64,000 nucleotides of DNA from NCBI RefSeq assembly GCF_016019955.1, contig NZ_JAECRZ010000015.1:1-64000 (forward strand). The letters are read 5' to 3'. Made by a program: the position numbers and the translations under genes. Each line of letters starts with the position of its first letter. The first letter of the stretch is position 1. This document shows, in pieces, positions 33,350 to 41,911 of this stretch. This stretch comes from Thiosulfatihalobacter marinus. Its GTDB lineage: Bacteria; Pseudomonadota; Alphaproteobacteria; Rhodobacterales; Rhodobacteraceae. Under the pieces are notes generated by a model. The model was not told the origin of the DNA, ran no database searches, and saw only the letters and a list, made by a program, of their open reading frames with translations.

Positions 33350-34789
33350 CTACCCCTTTTCCTTTGAAACAGAGTGGAGCGGAAATTCCACGAAGAAGCG
33401 GGTGCCTTTGCCCGGCTCGCTTTCGTAGTCGATATGCGCGCCGTGATCGGAAACGATCTGTTGCGTGATCGACAGGCCAAGACCGGTGCCGTCGTGGGAT
33501 CGTTTGTCCGAGCCATCAACCTGGGTGAATTTGCCGAAAACCAGATGCCTGGAGTTGTCAGGAATACCGATCCCGAAATCGCGGACTTCGAGCACTGCGT
33601 AGTCATCGTCCTGATAGGCCGCCAATTGTACTTCGCCGCCCGGGTGCGAGAATTTCACCGCGTTTGACAACAGGTTGTCCAGCACCTGCATCATGCGTTC
33701 GCCATCGGCAAGGATATTCAGGCCTGAATCGATCCGGGTGACATTCATCCGCACGTCATATTTGTCGGCATAGGGAGTTATCGACAGCGCGGCATCGTTG
33801 ACCAGTTCGGCCATGTCCAAAGGGGCAAGATTATAGGACATCTTGTTGGATTCCATCTTCTGGATGTCCAGCAGATCATTGATCAGCGTGCTGAGCCGCT
33901 GGCTGTTCTTGTGTGCGATATCCAGCATGCGGGCCACGCTTTCGGGGTTCTTGGACAGGTCGCTGTCACGCAATAGCCCCAGCGCACCATTGATAGAGGT
34001 CAGAGGCGTGCGCAATTCGTGGCTGACCACTGATACGAACTGGGATTTGACCTCGAAGGCCTCGCGTGCCTTGTCACGTTCGGTGCGCAGTTCTTCAAGC
34101 TGATCAAGCCCGCTCTGGTAGAGGCGCAGGAAGATCATCGAACATTCCAGAACGAAGTAGAGCACGAAAATCGACGTGGCGAAGTGCAGCCACATCTTGG
34201 AACCATAATAGGGGCCTTCCGTCCAGATATCGTAAGCCGGGATAAATACGAACAGCCCGCCATAGATCAGCAGGCGCACGGCAAGAACCTGGGGCAGCTG
34301 GTGATTGTTCACCGCTGCGAACAGACCCGCCGCGAAAAGGAAGAACAGCGATGTAAAATGCTCTTCCGGCCCCTCCATCCGAGCGACCAGCAGGGTGAAA
34401 GTGGCCACGGCGATTGAACTGAAGAGGTTGGACAGGAACAGCATCGACAGCAGGCGGCGTGTCTGGCGCAAAGAGCGGTCGCGACGGCGCACGACCTTGA
34501 GCGACACAAAACTGTCAAGCAACTCGGCCGCCTGGCAGAACAGGTAGCTGAAAATGGCGACGACAACGCTGTAGTAAAACCCGGTCAGCAGCGCGGCGCC
34601 GAAATAGATGCCCTGCCTTTGCCAGAACAGGGCAAGCCCGCCGCTGGCAAAATCATGGATCTGTTTTTCCAGTCGGCGGGCGTTTTCCACCGAAGGCCGC
34701 CCCGTCAGGAAGCGCCCCGAAAGGAAGCGTTGCAGCGCGCTGCTGCCTGCGATCGCCTCTCCCCGGCCGTCTGGAATTTCAGTTTGCAT
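33350..34789 (-). CDS. membrane sensor histidine kinase
   Basis: A 479-residue kinase. A cytoplasmic N-terminus of about 55 residues is followed by five or six hydrophobic segments (about 60-90, 113-136, 146-164, 168-186, 200-224) with very short loops, so the sensor is probably the membrane region itself. A short coiled coil (226-248) leads to HisKA with SHELRTPLTSING (phospho-His257) and an HATPase_c domain with NLLSNAVKF, VRDFGIGIPD and HDGTGLGLSITQQIV. There is no PAS domain or receiver. It overlaps none of its neighbours; the Hpt gene follows after 4 bases. A membrane-embedded sensor next to an autoinducer synthase suggests sensing of a lipophilic signal, which is inference. Confidence 0.92.
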   Translation of the reverse strand: MQTEIPDGRGEAIAGSSALQRFLSGRFLTGRPSVENARRLEKQIHDFASGGLALFWQRQGIYFGAALLTGFYYSVVVAIFSYLFCQAAELLDSFVSLKVVRRRDRSLRQTRRLLSMLFLSNLFSSIAVATFTLLVARMEGPEEHFTSLFFLFAAGLFAAVNNHQLPQVLAVRLLIYGGLFVFIPAYDIWTEGPYYGSKMWLHFATSIFVLYFVLECSMIFLRLYQSGLDQLEELRTERDKAREAFEVKSQFVSVVSHELRTPLTSINGALGLLRDSDLSKNPESVARMLDIAHKNSQRLSTLINDLLDIQKMESNKMSYNLAPLDMAELVNDAALSITPYADKYDVRMNVTRIDSGLNILADGERMMQVLDNLLSNAVKFSHPGGEVQLAAYQDDDYAVLEVRDFGIGIPDNSRHLVFGKFTQVDGSDKRSHDGTGLGLSITQQIVSDHGAHIDYESEPGKGTRFFVEFPLHSVSKEKG

Positions 34790-34895
34790 TCTGCGTCTTT
34801 CGGTAATTTCGGGCGCGTTCTTGCGCCCTGTAGGTGCTTAGTGTCCCGAAAAAATGTGGCCGTAGCATGGGCAACCCGGGGCGGAATTCAGTTGT

Positions 34896-35279
34896 CTAGT
34901 TCATCCACAAGGTTTCGGGCAAGCGGTACTGGTGTCCTGCGTGGCAAAGCTCTGGCAGCGCACGTCCGCAGCGGGAGAACTCGAGCATGAGAAAGGTCGT
35001 GTCGATGTGGCTGGTCTTGTGAGGGATGTAGCCGGCCTGCGAGAATGTGCCGGTCGCTTCGATCACATCACCGGGAGACAGTTCGTCACGAAACCGCGCA
35101 ATCATGTCATCGTTGCGCAAGGTAAACGCAACGCGTTCCGGATATGCATAGCCAGGGGCCGCCGCGCCGGTGGACGGATTTGGCGAGAGGTCTATCAAGA
35201 GGCGGCGTTCGGGCTCTTGCAGCAACAACGTCCCGGCGATTTCACCGCGGACGTGGAATGTCATGAAATAGGGTCTCAT
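34896..35279 (-). CDS. conserved hypothetical protein, possible OB-fold
   Basis: A 127-residue soluble protein (MRPYFMTFHVRGEIAGTLLL...). The alternation of strands and GDVIEATGTFSQAGYIPH followed by DTTFLMLEF is suggestive of a small beta-barrel like an OB-fold, but there is no diagnostic motif. It lies between the kinase operon and the autoinducer synthase, same strand as the kinase, 106 bases upstream of it, so it could be the first gene of that operon. I do not recognise the family. Confidence 0.65.
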   Translation of the reverse strand: MRPYFMTFHVRGEIAGTLLLQEPERRLLIDLSPNPSTGAAAPGYAYPERVAFTLRNDDMIARFRDELSPGDVIEATGTFSQAGYIPHKTSHIDTTFLMLEFSRCGRALPELCHAGHQYRLPETLWMN

Positions 35280-35818
35280 CGGGGCCTCTTGGCAGCTGGA
35301 ATTTTGGTGGCGTCAACGTGGCGCCATGTCGTAAATCTGGCCCGGCAAGGTGGCGAATTCGTGGTGCTGGGTGGGTAATTCCGCGAAACTTGAAAGCCGT
35401 CCATGTGGCAGGCCCGCGAGCGCCTGCGGCAGAGCTGCGACATTCTGACCAGGCTGCCAGCTTACTATCGCTTAACGTGTGCGTCGGGGCGGCTTTTCTG
35501 CCACAGTGATAGCAACGTGAAGTCAATGATGTCTTTTTTTTGTAGAAAGAACGGCTCTTATGTGGCTCTATAAAAAGAAAAACGTTGAGGCAGTAGAATT
35601 GGGGCGCAGGTTTTTGTGCTGCGTGCCCGGTTGTTTTGGGGGCGGAAGCCTCCGGGATATGTTGGAGCGGCGCATGGCGCGTTGCCCCATCGGGGCGAAA
35701 GCTATTTCCCTACCGCCTTACGTGTTTTGTGGTTCCCGCCGCCGCGATGTCGTGGCGACGGTTGTGAAGGTGGCATTCGGTGATCGAGAGTTTCTGACAC
35801 CCGAGGGGAATTGAGGAC
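35280..35818. other. intergenic region upstream of the luxI-type gene
   Basis: 539 bases with reduced GC near 35500-35600, including a T8 tract at about 35530 and an A-rich stretch. An 84-residue open frame (35560-35814) is present but has no ribosome site or recognisable features, so it is not called. I looked for a lux-box-like inverted repeat near the synthase and saw none that is convincing. This is where quorum-type regulation should act. Confidence 0.4.
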
Positions 35819-36406
35819 ATGCTGACAACGACCCTGTCCTTTGAAAACCTGCATATTCACGGCGACCTTCTGGTCAAGCTGCTGAAGGCGCGCCGACAGT
35901 GTTTCATTGTGCAAAACAATTGGAACCTGCCCGAAGCGGAGGGAATGGAGTACGATCAGTACGACACCCCTGCCAGCCGGTGGATTGCAGTACACGAAGA
36001 AGGCGAAATTCTGGCGGGCATCCGCCTGACGCCCACCACGGCGAAATGCGGCATGTATTCCTACATGATCCGTGACGCGCAAAAGGGAATGCTCGAGTCA
36101 ATTCCGTCAAACCTGCTGGATTTTCAAGCGCCGGTGGATCCGGATATTTGGGAATCCAGCCGGGTTTTCATCTCGCACAAGGTGCCGGCATCAAGACGGA
36201 CCCGGGTTCAGGCGCAGTTGATGAACCAACTGATCGAAACGGCCCGCGAATTGGGCGCCAAGAAGGTGCTGGGGCTTGTTCCGGCGGTCTGGTCGCGCTG
36301 GATCGGGAGATTGGGGCTGGTTGCCGAACCGGCCGGACCGGTTATGGAGATGGACGGTGCCAAGGTGCAGGTGGCGCTGATGGATCTGACACATACGCAT
36401 CACTGA
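35819..36406 (+). CDS. LuxI-family acyl-homoserine-lactone synthase
   Basis: A 195-residue autoinducer synthase joining SAM and an acyl carrier (ACP or CoA) to make an N-acyl-homoserine lactone. The invariant residues match the family numbering: Arg25 and Phe29 (KARRQCF), Trp35, Glu44, Asp46 and Asp49 (MEYDQYDTP), Arg69 (GIRLTPTT), then Glu112 and Arg115 (IWESSRVFI). GAGGAC precedes ATG 35819. No luxR-type receptor gene lies within the window; instead a kinase-Hpt-receiver set is on one side and a receiver protein on the other. The chain length made cannot be predicted by eye. Confidence 0.92.
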   Translation: MLTTTLSFENLHIHGDLLVKLLKARRQCFIVQNNWNLPEAEGMEYDQYDTPASRWIAVHEEGEILAGIRLTPTTAKCGMYSYMIRDAQKGMLESIPSNLLDFQAPVDPDIWESSRVFISHKVPASRRTRVQAQLMNQLIETARELGAKKVLGLVPAVWSRWIGRLGLVAEPAGPVMEMDGAKVQVALMDLTHTHH

Positions 36407-36466
36407 GACATGCCGAGCGGCGCCCGGAAGCGCCGCCACAGGCAAGTTGTTCAGTTCGGTATCGGC

Positions 36467-37537
36467 TTAGCCATAGGCCTTGGCGCCGGAATCGTCATCG
36501 CGCAGGGCGTCTTGCAGCAGAACTTCGTAGGCGCGGCGTTCCATTTCGTTCTGAAATCCGGACCGGCGATGCACACGCATGGATTTGCGCAACATGGCAA
36601 GCACTTCGCGCTGGTTCTTGACGCGCTGTTCGGCATTTGCGGATGCCTTTTGCAGGGAGAATAATGCTCCGGCCCGCGTCAGCGAGCGCATCGAGACCGG
36701 CTCTCCCACGCAAACCTTGACATGCTGGCCGTCCACATGCAGCGACGGGGCGAATTCCAGGCGGCTGTTCAGATCGACTTCGAACTTGGGGTGTGAAAAC
36801 CCGTTCAGGCGCGGGACGATGCACAGGAAGACGCCATTGCCGCGATAGGTTGCCATGGCGCCGTTATCTGCCAGGACCGAAACCGCTTCGCTTCCGATAT
36901 CGGTCAGTATCTGACGGAATGAAATATGGCTGACAGATTCGAACAGGCGTTCGACACCGGAGATCTTGATTGCAAACACCGAGGCCCGCAACAGCGAAGC
37001 CCGCGACAACTGCATGATGTAGTTTTCAAAGGCGACATACCCGACCATTTGCGTGACGCCGACGATTTCAACCGGTTCGTTCAGGCTGTGTGCGGTATTG
37101 ACCAACAGTTCCTTTTTCAGGGCCGACATCTCGGACACACCTTCGGTGACGCGGGCTTGTTCGCTGGCCAGTTTGTCGGCCACGCTGATGCGGCTGAACA
37201 ATTCAAGAAAGTCGAAAGGCTTGGTCACGTAGTCGGTTGCGCCGGCGGCAAAGGCGGCGTCGATGTATTTCTTTTGCGACATTGCCGTCAGCATCAGGAT
37301 CGGCTTGCGTCCGTATCCCTTGGTCTTGCGTATCTTGGTGCACAGAGCGATTCCATCCATCACCGGCATCTGGATATCCAGAAGGAAGCAATCGAACGGG
37401 TCGGTTTCGCGGGCGATGACGCGGATCGCTTCGGGCCCCGAAGGAGCGGTCACAAGCGTATGCGACGTCTTGGCGGCCACTGCCTCGGTCAGCAGGTCGC
37501 GGATGCTTTCGTCGTCGTCGACGGCCAGTATCTTCAT
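36467..37537 (-). CDS. response regulator with possible degenerate GGDEF-like domain
   Basis: A 356-residue protein: a receiver domain (1-125; VDDD at 6-9, Asp54 in FLLDIQMPVMDG, Lys in DYVTKPFDF), a linker helix (130-150) and a C-terminal domain of about 170 residues. The latter has the rhythm of a GGDEF fold (FAIKISGVERLFES..., ATYRGNGVFLCIVPRL, VKVCVGEPVS, ALFSLQKASANAEQRV) but the GGDEF signature is replaced by RGNGVF, so it cannot be an active diguanylate cyclase if this reading is right. It converges on the luxI-type gene with 60 bases between the stops. The start at 37537 is the one that begins at the receiver fold. Confidence 0.75.
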   Translation of the reverse strand: MKILAVDDDESIRDLLTEAVAAKTSHTLVTAPSGPEAIRVIARETDPFDCFLLDIQMPVMDGIALCTKIRKTKGYGRKPILMLTAMSQKKYIDAAFAAGATDYVTKPFDFLELFSRISVADKLASEQARVTEGVSEMSALKKELLVNTAHSLNEPVEIVGVTQMVGYVAFENYIMQLSRASLLRASVFAIKISGVERLFESVSHISFRQILTDIGSEAVSVLADNGAMATYRGNGVFLCIVPRLNGFSHPKFEVDLNSRLEFAPSLHVDGQHVKVCVGEPVSMRSLTRAGALFSLQKASANAEQRVKNQREVLAMLRKSMRVHRRSGFQNEMERRAYEVLLQDALRDDDSGAKAYG

Positions 37538-37826
37538 TGTCTCAGCCCTTTCTGTTGGCTGTTCACTCCGGAAACCAGCATTGAAACCGTACATGTACAC
37601 ACCTGGCACAAATGGGACTCTGGGCCGGGCAAAGTAAAAACTGCTTAACGATTGCGTCGAGAAATGGGCGAAATGTTGGTGAAGGGCAATTGACACGAAA
37701 TTGCCCGAGATTCTCCACAAGGTGACGCCACTTGGCATCAAAAACGGAGGCAAATGCCAAGTTTCAACAGGGTAGAAGGCGCAATTGCCCTTGGAGTCTT
37801 CTGCGAATCATCACCAGGACACCCCG

Positions 37827-38579
37827 TCAGGTGCGTCGCATCAGATAGATATCCATGATCCAGCCGTTTCTGTCCCGCGCCGCGGCGCGTGCGGTCAGGA
37901 TTTTTGGTGTCATGTCGGCCAGCGTCCCGGACAGCAGGATTTGCTGCGGCATTCCAAGATAAGCCCCCCACCAGATATGCAGATCGGTTCGGGCCAGGTG
38001 CCGGAAGGCGCAGGCGCCATCCAGCATCACGGCCACGGTTTCAGCACCCTGGGGCCAGCCTTGATCGCGCAGGTTGCGCCCGGTGGTGATCTGAACCACG
38101 CCGGCCAGCGTGTTGAGCGGAATGGCATGTGCGGCGGTGAGCATCTGGAGCGAGGTGATGCCGGGGATGACCCGTACATCCATGGCCAGCCCGCGTGTGG
38201 CAAGCCTGTCTGCAATGCGCAATGTGCTGTCATAAAGAGAGGGATCCCCCCACACCATCAACGCAACATGCGCGCCTTGCGGGGCGTGGGTGGTGATCAG
38301 ATCGGTCCATATGCCTGCCAGCGCGTCATGCCAGGTATTGACGCCGTCAAGGTATTTCGGGGTTCCGGCATCGCGGACCGGATAGTCGAACTCAACCACT
38401 TTGGGAGAAGTTTTCAGAATGTCGCGGGTGATCAGGCGGCGCAGATCGGCCAACTCCGATTTTTCGGCCCCCTTGCGCGGAAGCAGGATCACGTCGGCGC
38501 TTTCCAGGGTGCGGATGGCTTGAAGAGTCAGGTGATCAGGATTGCCTGATCCGATTCCGACAAGAGAGAGCGTACGCAT
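37827..38579 (-). CDS. cobF: precorrin-6A synthase (deacetylating)
   Basis: A 250-residue SAM-dependent enzyme of aerobic cobalamin synthesis: methylates C-1 and removes the acetyl group from precorrin-5 to give precorrin-6A. The corrin methyltransferase fold is shown by LVGIGSGNPDHLTLQAI at the start, VALMVWGDPSLYDS and VIPGITSLQML. CobF occurs only in the oxygen-dependent pathway, so it defines the pathway type. It is the last gene of the minus-strand set cobB-cobA-cobF, 41 bases after cobA. Confidence 0.93.
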   Translation of the reverse strand: MRTLSLVGIGSGNPDHLTLQAIRTLESADVILLPRKGAEKSELADLRRLITRDILKTSPKVVEFDYPVRDAGTPKYLDGVNTWHDALAGIWTDLITTHAPQGAHVALMVWGDPSLYDSTLRIADRLATRGLAMDVRVIPGITSLQMLTAAHAIPLNTLAGVVQITTGRNLRDQGWPQGAETVAVMLDGACAFRHLARTDLHIWWGAYLGMPQQILLSGTLADMTPKILTARAAARDRNGWIMDIYLMRRT

Positions 38580-38620
38580 TTTCGGGCCTCTGCGGGGGGG
38601 TGTCTGATTGGATTTCCTGG

Positions 38621-39343
38621 TCAGGGGGTCTCTGCCAGTTCGCCGAAAAGGATCAGGCCGGGTGCGCTTGAGATTTCGTTACTCAGCTGGTCCGCCAGCG
38701 CCGCCATGGTCGTGCGTTGAAGCGTTTGATCCGGATGGCTGACATTTTCCGCCAGCAGCGCAGGGCAGTCCGGGCGCAGCCCCGTGGCAAACAGTTTCTC
38801 GGCAAGGGCGGGAAATGTGCGCTTGGGCATGAACAATACAGTGGTGGCGCCGGGATCGGCCAGGGATTGCAGGTGCAGGTCGCCCGGCAATGCGCCGGCA
38901 ACATCATGGCCGGTTACGAATTGCACGCGCCGTGCCAGCAGACGGCGGGTCAGCGGAATTTGCGCGGCGGCTGCGGCGGCGCAGGCCGAGGTGACACCGG
39001 GGATGATCTCGAATTCGATCCCGGCGGCCCGCAGGGCGTCGATCTCTTCTTCCAGGCGTCCGAAAATGCCGCTGTCGCCGGATTTCAGCCGGACCACGTG
39101 CCCGCCGGCCTTGGCATAGTCGACAAGCAATTGGCTGACATGGTGCTGTTTGGGCGACGGGCGGCCGGCGCGTTTGCCGACACCGACCAGATCGGCCTTG
39201 GCAGAGGCGTGTTCCAGGATCGGGCCGGAGGAAAGATCATCAAACAGGATGGCATCGGCCGCTTTCAGGCGATCGACGGCTTTGAGAGTCAGGAGTTCGG
39301 GGTCGCCGGGGCCGGAGCCTACGAAGCTGACAAATCCGCTCAT
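38621..39343 (-). CDS. cobA: uroporphyrinogen-III C-methyltransferase
   Basis: A 240-residue enzyme making precorrin-2 by two SAM-dependent methylations at C-2 and C-7 of uroporphyrinogen III, the branch point to cobalamin and siroheme. VGSGPGDPELLTLKA (8-22), VVRLKSGDSGIFGRLEEE and VTSACAAAAAAQIPLTRR are the expected motifs. It is a stand-alone CobA, not the CysG fusion. Its first 4 bases overlap the end of cobB (ATGA). Confidence 0.93.
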   Translation of the reverse strand: MSGFVSFVGSGPGDPELLTLKAVDRLKAADAILFDDLSSGPILEHASAKADLVGVGKRAGRPSPKQHHVSQLLVDYAKAGGHVVRLKSGDSGIFGRLEEEIDALRAAGIEFEIIPGVTSACAAAAAAQIPLTRRLLARRVQFVTGHDVAGALPGDLHLQSLADPGATTVLFMPKRTFPALAEKLFATGLRPDCPALLAENVSHPDQTLQRTTMAALADQLSNEISSAPGLILFGELAETP

Positions 39344-40650
39344 GCGCTTGCCTCCGCAATCAGGTGGAAGAACGTGCCGGTGGTGTGGCCCCGGATCGAG
39401 CCGGTTTCGGGGACCGGGTTGCCGTCAGCGTCGCCGACCAGTGCAAGGGGGGCATCGGGTTCTTCCAGGATGGTGGAATAGTGAAATTCATGGCCGCGCA
39501 GGCGGGCGCCTTGTCCGAAGCCGGGCATCGGGGCCTGCAATGTCGCCTGCCTGTAGCCAAGGTGAAATTTTCGTTTTTCGTAGGAGGTCACAAGGCCAAG
39601 CAGGCCGGCCATTTGGTGGCGTGTGCCCTCCTTGTCGATCAGGGCTTCGCCAAGCGCCATGTATCCACCGCATTCGCCATGTACCGGTTTGGAGCGCGCG
39701 TGCCGGCGCAGGCCGTTCAGGTAGGCGGTATTGGCCGCAAGTCTGCCGGCGTGCAGTTCGGGATAGCCTCCGGGGAGCCAGACGAGATCGGCGTCAGTCG
39801 CCGGGGGCGTGTCGGCCAGCGGCGAGAAGGGCAGGATTTCGGCGCCCGCGTTGCGCCAGCCGGTCAGGATATGCGGGTAGGTAAAGGAAAAGGCGGCGTC
39901 CTGCGCCAGCGCGATCCGTTGTGCGGGTGGTTTCGGCAGCGCGCCGGTGGTTGTTGGTCCGGCCCTGGCGGCGGCCTTGATGGCGTTGAGATCGACATGC
40001 GCGCGTAGGAATGCCGCATATCCTTGGATGGCTTGTTCGAGATCGGGGTGTTCGACCGCCTGGATTAGGCCAAGATGGCGCTCGGGCAGGGTGAGGTCTC
40101 CGCGTCGGGGCAGAACACCGAGCACGGAAATTCCGGCCTGATCCATGCCAAGACGCGCCAGGCGTTCGTGACGTGCGGAGGCGCAGCGATTGAGGATCAC
40201 ACCAGCGAAGGGCAGGTTCGGGTTATAGGCTTTGAAGCCAAGTGCCGTGGCGGCGGCGGATTGGGCCTGACCACCGACATCGATCACCAGCACCACCGGC
40301 CAGCCCATTTTCAGCGCGGTTTCCGCCGAGGAGCCAAAGCCTGTTTCGCCACGCGTTGCGACACCGTCATACAGGCCCATCGAGCCTTCGGCCACGATGA
40401 TATCGGCCCCCTGGGATTGCTCGGATATCCCACCGATCAGAGATTTGGGCATTGCCCATGTGTCGATATTGAAGGCCGGGCGTCGGGCGGCGGCGCGGTG
40501 GAAGGCCGGATCGATGTAGTCGGGGCCGGATTTGAAGGGTTGCACGGTGAGCCCGTCTTCGGCCAGAGCGCGCAGCAGGCCGAGCATGACGGTGGTCTTG
40601 CCGGTTCCCGAAGAGGGTGCGGAGATCAGGAGGCCGGGAGCTGTTGCCAT
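39340..40650 (-). CDS. cobB: cobyrinate / hydrogenobyrinate a,c-diamide synthase
   Basis: A 436-residue glutamine- and ATP-dependent amidase adding amides to the a and c side chains of the corrin ring. The N-terminal P-loop domain has SAPSSGTGKTTVMLGLL (10-26) and FKSGPDYIDPAFH. The C-terminal class-I glutamine amidotransferase domain has the nucleophile in HGECGGYMALGE and a late GHEFHYS. In the aerobic pathway the substrate is hydrogenobyrinic acid. It is translationally coupled to cobA. A dispersed repeat lies 42 bases upstream of its start. Confidence 0.93.
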   Translation of the reverse strand: MATAPGLLISAPSSGTGKTTVMLGLLRALAEDGLTVQPFKSGPDYIDPAFHRAAARRPAFNIDTWAMPKSLIGGISEQSQGADIIVAEGSMGLYDGVATRGETGFGSSAETALKMGWPVVLVIDVGGQAQSAAATALGFKAYNPNLPFAGVILNRCASARHERLARLGMDQAGISVLGVLPRRGDLTLPERHLGLIQAVEHPDLEQAIQGYAAFLRAHVDLNAIKAAARAGPTTTGALPKPPAQRIALAQDAAFSFTYPHILTGWRNAGAEILPFSPLADTPPATDADLVWLPGGYPELHAGRLAANTAYLNGLRRHARSKPVHGECGGYMALGEALIDKEGTRHQMAGLLGLVTSYEKRKFHLGYRQATLQAPMPGFGQGARLRGHEFHYSTILEEPDAPLALVGDADGNPVPETGSIRGHTTGTFFHLIAEASA

Positions 40651-40691
40651 GAAGTGGGTCCGATCAGGTTAGGGGCGGTGAGGGCAGGGCC

Positions 40692-40736
40692 GGGGGCCAG
40701 CCCCCGGACCCCCGGGATATTTGAGGCCAAAAGAAG
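40692..40736 (+). repeat. dispersed palindromic intergenic repeat, copy d (short)
   Basis: GGGGGCCAGCCCCC hairpin, then GGACCCCC, GGGATATTTG, AGGCCAAAAGAAG. This copy lacks the second variable hairpin. It lies between cobM and cobB, two genes on the minus strand, so relative to them it is inverted. Confidence 0.8.
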
Positions 40737-40754
40737 GATTGGGCCGTGTCTTAG

Positions 40755-41549
40755 TCAATCGTCGCCATGTTGCCAACCGGACCATGGGCTGTCGGCGCTT
40801 TGCGGACGATAGCGGCGATCATATTCGGTGGCGTAGAGGCGGGAGTTTTCAAAGCCTTCGCCCGCGAGGGCCGGACCGACGAGGATCAGGGCCGTGCGGG
40901 TGATGTTTTCGCAGATGTCCGATTTCAGTCTGGCCAGCGTGGTGCGGATCACTTGCTGGTCGGGCCAGCTGGCGCGGTAGACCACGGCGACGGGGCAGTT
41001 CGGGCCATAGGCCGGGGTCAGGTCGGTGATGACCCGATCGAGATTGCCAATGGACAGGTGGATGGCCAGTGTTGCGCCTGTGGCGGCAAAATTGGTCAGG
41101 GATTCGCCGTCGGGCATTGACGTGGCGCGACCGGGTGTTCGGGTGAGCACGACTGACTGGGCCAGCCCTGGCAAGGTCAGTTCGGTTTGCAGGGCGGCGG
41201 CGGCGGCGGCGAAGCTGGGCACGCCGGGCGTGACGGTCACTGCGATGCCTTCGGCGCGCAGGCGGCGGATTTGTTCGCCCATGGCGGACCAGACCGAGAG
41301 ATCGCCGGAATGCAGGCGGGCAACGTCCTTGCCGTTTTGCTGCGCGGTTTTGCAATGGGCTATGATCGCGTCAAGGTCCAGAGAGGCGGTGTTGATGATC
41401 TCTGCCCCCTCGGGGCAGTGGGCGAGGATGCTGTCGGGCACCAGAGACCCGGCGTAAAGACAGACGGGGCAGGCGGCGATCAGATCACGGCCGCGAAGCG
41501 TTATGAGGTCTGCCGCGCCCGGTCCGGCGCCGATGAAATGCACGGTCAT
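40755..41549 (-). CDS. cobM: precorrin-4 C11-methyltransferase
   Basis: A 264-residue SAM-dependent methyltransferase making precorrin-5. [20 protein letters not shown] at the start, CLYAGSLVP (typical of CobM/CbiF), [17 protein letters not shown] and [15 protein letters not shown] are characteristic. The start 41549 overlaps the cobE stop by ATGA, giving cobL-cobE-cobM as one translational unit. Confidence 0.94.
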   Translation of the reverse strand: MTVHFIGAGPGAADLITLRGRDLIAACPVCLYAGSLVPDSILAHCPEGAEIINTASLDLDAIIAHCKTAQQNGKDVARLHSGDLSVWSAMGEQIRRLRAEGIAVTVTPGVPSFAAAAAALQTELTLPGLAQSVVLTRTPGRATSMPDGESLTNFAATGATLAIHLSIGNLDRVITDLTPAYGPNCPVAVVYRASWPDQQVIRTTLARLKSDICENITRTALILVGPALAGEGFENSRLYATEYDRRYRPQSADSPWSGWQHGDD

Positions 41550-41911
41550 GCGAGAGAACTCCGGGCGATGGCGCATGTTGCGCGATGGTCGTGGGAAATG
41601 ACGCGATCGCAAAGCAGAACGGGGGTGTCGCCGGCGGCGGCCAGCGCACAGGCCTCGGCGACGCTGCCGGTTGCGCGATGCTCCAGCGCCATGGCTGATT
41701 GCGTCGGGGTCTGCATGGCGCGCAGCAGGGTTTCGGCGACGGGAAACACGGACAGGCCAAGCTCCTGGGCAAGCTGTTGGATGCAGGCGGCATACGCCTT
41801 GTCCGCCGGGGCCGCAAGCAGGGCGGGGTGTTCGTGGCCAGTTGCCTTCAGCGCGTCACGCAGGCTGTCCGTGGTCGCGATCGCGCGATATCCGAACCCG
41901 GCGACGATCAT
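41546..41911 (-). CDS. cobE: CobE (CbiG C-terminal-like) protein
   Basis: A 121-residue protein of the CobE/GbiG C-terminal type ([20 protein letters not shown]..., [35 protein letters not shown]). CobE is needed for cobalamin synthesis in Pseudomonas but its reaction is not firmly known; the fold matches the C-terminal part of the anaerobic lactone hydrolase CbiG. Both ends overlap the neighbours by ATGA. It is a little shorter than the usual 130-150 residues. Confidence 0.82.
   Translation of the reverse strand: MIVAGFGYRAIATTDSLRDALKATGHEHPALLAAPADKAYAACIQQLAQELGLSVFPVAETLLRAMQTPTQSAMALEHRATGSVAEACALAAAGDTPVLLCDRVISHDHRATCAIARSSLA

Noticed and set aside
35400-35480. Candidate lux box around CTGCGGCAGAGCTGCGAC
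   Set aside because: The symmetry is poor and it lies more than 300 bases from the luxI-type start; not better than chance in GC-rich DNA.
35560-35814. 84-codon open frame upstream of the luxI-type gene
   Set aside because: No ribosome site, no recognisable motif, unusual Cys/Arg/Gly composition; more likely chance in the promoter region.
38581-38620. Possible further copy of the dispersed repeat near GGGGGGG at the cobF-cobA junction
   Set aside because: There is a G run but no hairpin pair and no ATATTT-GGCCAAAAGAAG tail.
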